Made by a program: the position numbers and the translations under genes. The notes under the pieces were generated by a model that was given only the letters and a program-made list of their open reading frames with translations, was not told where the DNA came from and ran no database searches. A stretch of DNA of 7,832 nt from Deltaproteobacteria bacterium. GTDB lineage: Bacteria > Desulfobacterota > Desulfobaccia > Desulfobaccales > 0-14-0-80-60-11. The stretch lies in the NCBI GenBank assembly GCA_023381945.1, contig JAMCQY010000088.1:1-7832 (forward strand). The letters are read 5' to 3'. Shown piece by piece: positions 1 through 4,832 of this stretch; the stretch's first letter is position 1, and every line of letters starts with the position of its first letter.

Positions 1-52
1 TGCCTGGGCCGCAGGGTAAGCAAGCTGCTGCTCGTAAAATAGAGGGGGCGTT

Positions 53-337
53 ATGTCAACCTTTTATAAGTATGCTATATGTATAATTATATTTATATTT
101 TTGGGATGCGCTGACGCCTATTACGGATCTTATCCTGGGGCTTATTATGGGGCTTATCCATATTCTGGTTATCAATATAGCACCCCATATTACGACAGTC
201 CATTTGGCGCGCCGCATTATGGTTACCCATTCACTACACCAGGATATGGTTATGGACATGGTCGTTATAGATATCGCGGGTATGGACATCATGGCGGTTA
301 TGGACATGGTGGTGGTTATGGAGGTGGACATCATTGA
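53..337 (+). CDS. Small exported Tyr/Gly/His-rich protein of unknown function
   Basis: I do not recognise a family. The 94-residue product starts with a hydrophobic export segment (about residues 8-19) followed by C19 and an A20-D21-A22 motif. Signal peptidase I cleavage after A22 is plausible. The F-L-G-C sequence is a poor lipobox, so a lipoprotein is possible but not favoured. The rest is low complexity: residues 19-94 hold 20 Tyr and 21 Gly, with Pro in the first half and His concentrated at the end (H69, H79, H80, H85, H93, H94). There is no catalytic motif. A purine-rich ribosome binding site (GAGGGGG, 42-48) precedes the ATG. GC is about 42% by hand count against about 60% in the cus genes, and 17 of the 20 Tyr codons are TAT, so base use differs clearly from the neighbours. 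The His-rich end and the position suggest metal binding at the cell surface or in the periplasm. This is inference only. Confidence 0.7.
   Translation: MSTFYKYAICIIIFIFLGCADAYYGSYPGAYYGAYPYSGYQYSTPYYDSPFGAPHYGYPFTTPGYGYGHGRYRYRGYGHHGGYGHGGGYGGGHH
251..307 (+). repeat. In-frame Tyr-Gly-His codon repeat
   Basis: The 9-mer TATGGACAT occurs at 251-259, 281-289 and 299-307, spaced by 30 and 18 bases. All copies are in the reading frame of the small exported protein and encode Tyr-Gly-His. GGTTATGG-type sequence surrounds them. This looks like expansion of a low-complexity coding segment, not a mobile repeat. Confidence 0.6.
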
Positions 338-355
338 GTGTTTCAATATTATAAT
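325..355 (+). promoter_or_regulatory. Promoter-like element with 19-bp spacer and centred dyad (MerR-type candidate)
   Basis: TGGACA (325-330, 5/6 match to the -35 consensus) and a perfect TATAAT (350-355) are separated by 19 bp. Inside the spacer, ATTGA (333-337) and TCAAT (343-347) form an inverted repeat whose centre, base 340, is the exact centre of the spacer. Over-long spacers with a central dyad are the known design of promoters activated by MerR-family regulators such as CueR. The dyad arms are only 5 bp and do not resemble the CueR box, and no regulator gene is in the window. The -35 lies in the last codons of the upstream gene. Transcription would start near 362 and give a leader of about 250 nt before the Met-rich gene. 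Confidence 0.35.
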
Positions 356-368
356 CTGAAGTATTATT

Positions 369-450
369 AACCCCTTGGCCTTGCGCTATTTTTATGGGTT
401 GCACCAATCCGGAGCCCTGCCTGAAACGAGGCGGGCGGGGCCAGGGGGTT
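369..450 (+). promoter_or_regulatory. Potential three-way-junction RNA in the leader
   Basis: Bases 369-380 pair with 439-450 in 12 continuous pairs (one U-G wobble). The enclosed segment can form two hairpins: 396-401 with 405-410 (6 pairs, one wobble, loop CAC), and 414-422 with 429-436 (8 Watson-Crick pairs with one bulged U, 6-nt loop). Together this is a closing stem with two hairpins, a common plan for cis-regulatory RNAs. No U-run follows, so it is not a standard intrinsic terminator for the upstream gene. It matches no riboswitch class I recognise. It lies just downstream of the promoter candidate at 325-355. The pairings were found by eye and no energies were computed. Confidence 0.35.
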
Positions 451-527
451 CGCTGTCAGGAGGGGCCGCCGGCAACGAAACTGGGCACTGGCCGTTCCGA
501 GCGATTCAATAACCCTAAAATCCACCC

Positions 528-556
528 TTGAAACGCAGGGAGAAGGGTACTATCGT
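528..556 (+). promoter_or_regulatory. Candidate sigma70 promoter for the Met-rich gene
   Basis: TTGAAA (528-533, 5/6) and TATCGT (551-556, 4/6) are separated by exactly 17 bp. Predicted start is near 563, so the transcript would begin almost directly with the hairpin at 564-586 and carry a leader of about 50 nt before the ATG at 616. The -10 is weak, as is common for activated promoters, but no clear operator is visible. Confidence 0.35.
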
Positions 557-563
557 GAAATAA

Positions 564-586
564 GGGCGGGATGTTACTCCCTGCCC
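564..586 (+). promoter_or_regulatory. Stem-loop just upstream of a ribosome binding site
   Basis: GGGC-GGGA (564-571) pairs with UCCC-U-GCCC (578-586), giving 8 pairs with one bulged U and a 6-nt loop. It ends 14 bases before the strong AGGAGG at 601-606 and has no following U-run, so it is a leader structure and not a terminator. Its stem core matches that of the hairpin at 414-436 with the arms in the opposite order. It may be a 5'-end stabiliser or part of a switch. Confidence 0.4.
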
Positions 587-615
587 AATAATGCCATGTA
601 AGGAGGTTTGGGATT

Positions 616-1011
616 ATGAACCAAAGAGTGTTGATGGTGATTCTGGCAGGGGCCTTGATTCTTATACCCGGATCTGTGGGAGCCCAGATGAAAGGCATGG
701 AAAAGATGGAGCCCGGCCAGCACACGATGGGCGGCCAGCACATGATGGAACAGGGCATGATGAACAATATGGGCATGATGTCCAACATGATGGGTGACAT
801 GCACAAGATGATGATGTCCCAGAAGATGACCCCTGAACAGCATCAGCAGATGATGCAGATGATGGGCCAGATGGGGCAGATGATGCAACAGATGCAAGGT
901 TCCATGAGCCCGGAGATGGAGAAACAACAGACCGGGCAACTTAAAGAAATGCAGCAGCGGCTCCAGCAGATGAAGGGCCAAATGAATAAGCCGAAGGCAC
1001 ACAAACATTAA
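616..1011 (+). CDS. Exported methionine-rich, cysteine-free protein, probable periplasmic Cu(I)/Ag(I) binder
   Basis: The 131-residue product has a signal peptide with a basic start, a hydrophobic core at about residues 5-18 and a V-G-A site predicted to be cut after A23. The mature 108 residues contain 31 Met (about 29%), rich Gln and Gly, no Cys and few aromatic residues. His is sparse and set beside Met: H36, H42, H63 and H76, as in H-x-M, H-M-M and M-H-K-M. The C-terminus is A-H-K-H. Clustered thioether and His ligands are established soft-metal sites in SilE, PcoE and CusF. This protein resembles SilE/PcoE in style, but I see no alignable homology. AGGAGG (601-606), 9 bases upstream, fixes the start. 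It precedes the cytochrome and cus genes, and no cusF is present between cusC and cusB, so a metal sponge or chaperone feeding the pump is the likely role. The Q/M-rich middle could be helical or disordered. Confidence 0.8.
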   Translation: MNQRVLMVILAGALILIPGSVGAQMKGMEKMEPGQHTMGGQHMMEQGMMNNMGMMSNMMGDMHKMMMSQKMTPEQHQQMMQMMGQMGQMMQQMQGSMSPEMEKQQTGQLKEMQQRLQQMKGQMNKPKAHKH

Positions 1012-1066
1012 CCAGCGATACGGGGAGGCATCCTGCCAGGGGGGGTGACTCTCTTATCATCTTGAT

Positions 1067-1081
1067 GGCAAGCGCCTTGCC
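1067..1081 (+). other. Perfect short hairpin between the Met-rich gene and the cytochrome gene
   Basis: GGCAAG (1067-1072) and CTTGCC (1076-1081) are perfectly complementary around a CGC loop. No U-run follows, so termination is unlikely; an mRNA processing or stability element is possible. A 6-bp dyad can also arise by chance. Confidence 0.25.
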
Positions 1082-1121
1082 GCTGGTGCTCGACCGAACA
1101 GGAGACCATGAAGGAAATCTT

Positions 1122-1850
1122 ATGACCATTTTCAACCCTGTTTACCACGCCCTGTACGCCATCGGCTACTTCGAACCCGTTCATCCGCCCCTGACCCATA
1201 TAACCATCGGGGTGGTGGCCGCGGCCCTGGTTTTCAGAGTCCTCGCCTGGGTCCAGGGACAACCGTCTCTGGCACAAGCAGCGCGCTATTGTCTCATCTT
1301 GGCCTGGTTATTTATCTTTCCCACTGTGCTCCTAGGCTTCATGGACTGGCAGCATTGGTACCAGGGGGCTTGGCTGCCGCCCATCCTCATCAAGATTAGC
1401 CTGGCCAGCTTTTTATTCCTGCTGCTCTCCCTGGGGATGATCCTGATTTTTACCGGCCGGGAGGAATCCAAGGCCCTCCTGGCCATCTATTTCATCGCCT
1501 TTTTCACTGTAGCGGGATTGGGGTACTATGGCGGCCGCTTGGTTTTCGGGGGGCGGGCGCCTGCCGCTCCCGCTGGCCTCGAGGCCGGGAGAAGGCTCTT
1601 TGAGAACAACTGCATGGCCTGCCACCCCAACTTGGGCAACGCCGTCATGCCGGATATGCCCATCATTGGGTCCGACAGGCTGACGGACCTCCATTCCTTC
1701 ATTTCCTTAATCCGTGATCCCCGTCTGGACAACGGCCAAAAAGGACTTATGCCGGACTTTCCGCCGCAGAAAATCTCCGACGGCCAGGCCAGGCAACTGC
1801 ATGAATACCTCACCGCAGTTTTGCAAGGGGCAAGCCATCATGAGCATTAA
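1122..1850 (+). CDS. Four-helix DUF2231-like membrane protein fused to a c-type cytochrome domain
   Basis: The 242-residue product has about four hydrophobic helices (residues 24-44, 55-73, 86-109, 118-142). They follow an H21-P-P-L-T-H26 motif like the conserved His start of DUF2231 membrane proteins, where the histidines may bind heme b. A short Ala/Pro linker (143-152) leads to a mono-heme cytochrome c domain: C164-M-A-C167-H168 is the heme c site, and M210 in G-L-M-P-D-F-P is the likely distal ligand. The C-terminus is H-H-E-H. The heme domain should face the periplasm. I chose ATG 1122 because AAGGA (1111-1115) precedes it at 6 bases. In-frame TTG 1062 and ATG 1065 lack a ribosome binding site and would add about 20 polar residues. 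Role is electron transfer, partner unknown. It lies 110 bp after the Met-rich gene and 237 bp before cusC, which suggests a link to copper redox chemistry but does not prove it. Confidence 0.8.
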   Translation: MTIFNPVYHALYAIGYFEPVHPPLTHITIGVVAAALVFRVLAWVQGQPSLAQAARYCLILAWLFIFPTVLLGFMDWQHWYQGAWLPPILIKISLASFLFLLLSLGMILIFTGREESKALLAIYFIAFFTVAGLGYYGGRLVFGGRAPAAPAGLEAGRRLFENNCMACHPNLGNAVMPDMPIIGSDRLTDLHSFISLIRDPRLDNGQKGLMPDFPPQKISDGQARQLHEYLTAVLQGASHHEH

Positions 1851-2087
1851 AGGGGGGACAGGTGGTGCATCATGATGCAGAGATGAGCGCTCCCCAGGCC
1901 GGGGGATACCGGAACCGGCATCAGCGGCAACTGGAAGAGACAAAAACCTAGATGGAGGGAGATAAAAAACCAGCATTAAAGTCAAAAAGATTGACCGGGA
2001 CGCCGAATCCGCCTAATCTATTTGAGGTTCTCAAGGACTCTGTATCAGTGGTCATGAAGATGTTTAATCACCGGAGAGGAGAAAGGA
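1851..2087 (+). other. Gap between cytochrome gene and cusC; no convincing gene
   Basis: A GTG-initiated frame of 29 codons (1862-1951) follows a G-rich stretch and ends in TAG. The same frame reopens at once with ATG 1952 and stays open to 2476, but most of that lies over cusC in a different frame. Neither piece resembles a protein I know. The interval may hold a tiny unrecognised cistron or a gene remnant, or it may simply be cusC leader. A weak promoter candidate lies at 1991-2019. Confidence 0.3.
1991..2034 (+). promoter_or_regulatory. Weak promoter candidate with adjacent dyad upstream of cusC
   Basis: TTGACC (1991-1996, 5/6) and TAATCT (2014-2019, 3/6) are separated by 17 bp. A perfect small dyad, TTGAG-GTT-CTCAA (2022-2034), falls at the predicted start site, where a repressor or activator could bind. 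The poor -10 keeps confidence low. It does not resemble the E. coli CusR box. If real, it would let cusCBA be expressed apart from the upstream genes. Confidence 0.22.
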
Positions 2088-3404
2088 ATGGGGGGGAAAC
2101 AGCGTGCTTGCATGGCGGCACTGGCCCTTGTATTTGGAGCCTTGGTTGGTTTAAGCCCGGTGAATTCGCTTGGGGCTCAAGGCAATGCGAACCTGCCGCC
2201 CGATCTACAGGCCCTAGTCCAGGAGGCCCTCAAGGCCAATCCCGAAGTAAAGCAGATGGGGGCGACCTTCAAGGCCTCGAAAGAGACCATCCGCTCCGCC
2301 GGGGCCTTCGACGACCCGGAGGCCTCCTTCGCCATCACCAACCTGCCCACCGACACCTGGAGCTTCAGCCAAGACGAAATGACCCAAAAGATGTTCGAGG
2401 TTTCCCAGAAAATCCCCTTTTACGGCAAACGCCGGCTGCGCTCCGAAGTGGCCGCCGAGCAGGCCCGCTCCGATGAATATATCTTTCACGATAAATACAA
2501 CGAAGTGCGGGCCAAGGTGCTGGTGGCTTACTGGGGCCTGTCCAAGGCCTACAGCAATTACGACCTGACCGAGAGGAACAAGCAGACCTGGGAGCAGGTG
2601 GTCAAGGTGGCCGAGACCCGCTATGGCGTGGGCCAGGGCCTGCAGGCCGACGTCCTCCAGGCCCAGGTGGAGTTGGGCAATTACCTGGACCGCCTCTTTC
2701 AATGGACCCAGAAGGAGCAATCCTTTCAGGCGGATTTGAACGCCCTGCGCAACAAGCCGCCCCAAACCGCCGTCTCCCGCCCCCAGCCCCTGAAGCCCCG
2801 GCCTTTCAACCTGAAACTGGAAGATTTGCTGGCCCGGGCTAAAGACCGCCCCCAGCTTCAGGCCCTGCAGGCTATCATCGCCAAACAGGGAAAGGCCGTG
2901 GATCTAGCCAAGAAAGACTATTACCCGGACCTTACCATCGGGGTCAATTACGCCTTGCGGGAGAATAGCCTGGAAGCGAAGCGGGCCGACATGTTCGGCA
3001 CCAGGTTTCTGGTCAATCTGCCCATCTGGCAGAGCGCTAAGATCAAGCCCCGGATCCGGGAAGAGTTGAACAAGCAGACCGCCGCCAAAGAGGCGCACCA
3101 GAACGCCTGGGTGCAACTGGCCGCGGCCATCAAGGACCGGCACGCCAAGCTGCAGCGCCTATCCCAGCAGATAATACTCTTTTCACAGGGAATTATCCCG
3201 CAGGCGCAGCAGGCGGCGAACGCTTCCCTGCCCGCGTACCAGGTGGGGACCTTAACCTTCGCCCAGCTCTACCAAAACGTCATCGCCGTTTATACTAACG
3301 AACTGCAATTGCAGGAATATCTCAACGAATTCGAAACAAACTGGGCCGAATTAGAATGGCTGGTGGGACAGGAATTTCCGCGCCCTCCGGGAGGTAAGAA
3401 ATGA
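2088..3404 (+). CDS. cusC: Outer-membrane efflux channel of the TolC/CusC family
   Basis: The 438-residue product forms, as a trimer, the outer-membrane duct of the pump. An N-terminal signal peptide (hydrophobic about 9-22, likely cut near S-L-G-A-Q, 27-31) is followed by the two tandem outer-membrane-efflux repeats of this family. Repeat 1 (about 41-225) carries the hallmark Q-K-I-P-F-Y-G-K-R (107-115) and Y-G-V-G-Q-G (179-184). Repeat 2 (about 245-430) carries the matching L-P-I-W (311-314) and Y-Q-V-G-T-L (384-389). Length is close to the usual 440-480. E. coli CusC is a lipoprotein, but here the only Cys (C8) sits before the hydrophobic core and no lipobox exists, so acylation is not expected. 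A purine-rich ribosome binding site (GGAGAGGAG, 2073-2081) supports ATG 2088. The stop overlaps the cusB start (ATGA), so the two are translationally coupled. Assignment as CusC rests partly on its partners. Confidence 0.93.
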   Translation: MGGKQRACMAALALVFGALVGLSPVNSLGAQGNANLPPDLQALVQEALKANPEVKQMGATFKASKETIRSAGAFDDPEASFAITNLPTDTWSFSQDEMTQKMFEVSQKIPFYGKRRLRSEVAAEQARSDEYIFHDKYNEVRAKVLVAYWGLSKAYSNYDLTERNKQTWEQVVKVAETRYGVGQGLQADVLQAQVELGNYLDRLFQWTQKEQSFQADLNALRNKPPQTAVSRPQPLKPRPFNLKLEDLLARAKDRPQLQALQAIIAKQGKAVDLAKKDYYPDLTIGVNYALRENSLEAKRADMFGTRFLVNLPIWQSAKIKPRIREELNKQTAAKEAHQNAWVQLAAAIKDRHAKLQRLSQQIILFSQGIIPQAQQAANASLPAYQVGTLTFAQLYQNVIAVYTNELQLQEYLNEFETNWAELEWLVGQEFPRPPGGKK

Positions 3405-4813
3405 GCACCGTGCGCCGCTATGTTTTATTGAGCCTGGTTTTTGGCCTGCTCATCGCCTTAGCCGTTTGGGGCGGGTTGTATCTGTCCGGCTACCGGGTGA
3501 TGAAACACGGCGCTCCAGGTCCCACCGCCGCGGCTCCGGAGGGCAAAGAGGGTAAGAAAATCAAATACTGGGTCTCATCCATGGACCCGAAATTCATCAG
3601 CAATAAACCGGGCAAGGACCCGATGGGGATGGACCTGGTCCCGGTTTATGAGGAACCCGGAGGAGCGGCCCAGGCTCCCGGCACCATCGCGGTCGATCCC
3701 AACACCATGCAGTCCATGGGGCTTAAATTAGGCAAGGTGGAGGTTCGCCCTCTCGCCCGGACCATCCGGGCAGTGGGCCTGGTCAACTACGATGAGACGC
3801 AGTTGAACGTGGTGAACACCAAGGTGGACGGTTGGGTCACCTTCCTCTATACCAAGATCACCGGCGCGCTGGTCCGCAAAGGACAAAAGCTCATCAGCAT
3901 TTACAGCCGTGAGCTGGTGCCGGCCCAACAGGAATATTTGCTGGCTTTGCGCAATCTCAAGGCCTTGAGAAAAAGCCCCATCCCCGAAGTGACGGACGGG
4001 GCGCGCCGCCTGGCTGAAGTCTCCCGCCAGCGCCTGAGCTATTTCGATATTACTCCCGCCGAGATTGCTACTCTGGAAAGAACCGGCCAGGTAAAAAAGA
4101 ACCTCCTGCTGTTCTCACCGGTAACCGGCATCGTCACCAAGCGCATGGTGACCCAGGGCCAGTTTGTGCAGACGGGCATGACCCTCCTGGAAGTGGCCGA
4201 TCTCACTTACGTCTGGGTGGACGCGCAAATTTATGAATATGAGCTTCCCTGGGTAAAGGCGGGGCAGAAGGCCGTCATGACCCTGCAATACCTGCCGGGA
4301 GAAACCATTACCGGCAGAATTGAGTATATCTATCCTTACATCAACCAGACCACCCGGACCGCCAGGGTGCGGTTAAAATTCCCCAATCCCGGTATCAAAT
4401 TAAAACCGGAAATGTTCGCCCAGGTGGAGATCGAGTCCGCATTACCCCGCCCGGTGGTGGTGGTGCCCCCAGAGGCGGTCCTGGACTCCGGTGAAAAGCA
4501 CCTGGTCTTCATCGCCCTGGGCAAAGGGCAATTCGAGCCTCGTGAGATCAAGGTCGGCCTGGAAGGGGAAGGCGAATGGCGTGAGGTGTTAGAAGGCCTT
4601 AAAGGAGGGGAAGAGGTGGTCATCTCGGCCCAGTTCCTCCTGGATTCCGAATCCCGAATCAGGGAAGCGGTGCGAAAGATGCTCCTGGCCCCACCATCCA
4701 GCGGCGAGAAGGCCGTGCCGCCGGCGAAGCCGGGCGCACCGATGCCAGAGATGCCTGGCATGCCTGCCCCCAGCGAAAAAGAAAAGGCCCAACCGCCAAC
4801 TCATAAGCATTAA
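3401..4813 (+). CDS. cusB: Periplasmic adaptor (membrane fusion protein) of a Cu(I)/Ag(I) RND pump, with N-terminal metal-binding domain
   Basis: The 470-residue adaptor links CusA to CusC and passes metal to CusA. A membrane anchor (about 7-29) is followed by a heavy-metal-binding segment (56-84: Y-W-V-S-S-M61-D-P ... K-P-G-K-D-P-M75-G-M77-D-L-V-P). M61, M75 and M77 correspond to the three Cu/Ag-binding Met of E. coli CusB; their spacing is one residue shorter. The barrel-sandwich/lipoyl half-motifs lie near 136-175 and 234-268, with an alpha-hairpin between (about 170-230), then beta-barrel and membrane-proximal domains to about 430. Residues 430-470 are a Pro-rich tail with M448, M451 and M454 in a M-P-E-M-P-G-M pattern, ending T-H-K-H. 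The tail looks like an added second metal-binding arm. The protein has no Cys. The start overlaps the cusC stop, and cusA follows after 19 bp. Confidence 0.95.
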   Translation: MSTVRRYVLLSLVFGLLIALAVWGGLYLSGYRVMKHGAPGPTAAAPEGKEGKKIKYWVSSMDPKFISNKPGKDPMGMDLVPVYEEPGGAAQAPGTIAVDPNTMQSMGLKLGKVEVRPLARTIRAVGLVNYDETQLNVVNTKVDGWVTFLYTKITGALVRKGQKLISIYSRELVPAQQEYLLALRNLKALRKSPIPEVTDGARRLAEVSRQRLSYFDITPAEIATLERTGQVKKNLLLFSPVTGIVTKRMVTQGQFVQTGMTLLEVADLTYVWVDAQIYEYELPWVKAGQKAVMTLQYLPGETITGRIEYIYPYINQTTRTARVRLKFPNPGIKLKPEMFAQVEIESALPRPVVVVPPEAVLDSGEKHLVFIALGKGQFEPREIKVGLEGEGEWREVLEGLKGGEEVVISAQFLLDSESRIREAVRKMLLAPPSSGEKAVPPAKPGAPMPEMPGMPAPSEKEKAQPPTHKH

Positions 4814-4832
4814 AACATAAGGTTATTGACTC

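Noticed and set aside
1..42. Possible C-terminal tail of an upstream gene ending at TAG 40-42 (or at TAA 17-19 in another frame)
   Set aside because: Only about 5-13 codons are visible, two frames fit equally well, and no family can be recognised.
147..359. Second + strand open frame rich in Met, Asp and Val overlapping the Tyr/Gly/His gene
   Set aside because: It is the shifted reading of the TATGG-type repeats. It lacks a ribosome binding site and a sensible protein pattern, while the main frame has a signal peptide and good start.
369..450. Reading the 369-450 inverted repeat as an intrinsic terminator of the first gene
   Set aside because: The arms are 58 nt apart and no U-run follows 450. 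The inner hairpins also lack U-runs.
574..1008. Long His/Leu-rich open frame on the - strand opposite the Met-rich gene
   Set aside because: It is a mirror effect: ATG codons read as CAT (His) on the other strand. The + frame has a strong ribosome binding site and signal peptide; the - frame has neither.
1108..1125. Five-codon minicistron (ATG 1108 to TGA 1125) overlapping the cytochrome start codon as ATGA
   Set aside because: An AGGAG lies only 3 bases upstream, and the frame is too short to tell from chance. The cytochrome has its own ribosome binding site at 1111-1115.
1952..2476. A 174-codon open frame running into cusC
   Set aside because: From 2088 on it overlaps cusC, whose TolC-family protein is clear in another frame. 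The overlapping part is Arg/Gly/Pro-rich, typical of a shifted reading of GC-rich coding DNA.
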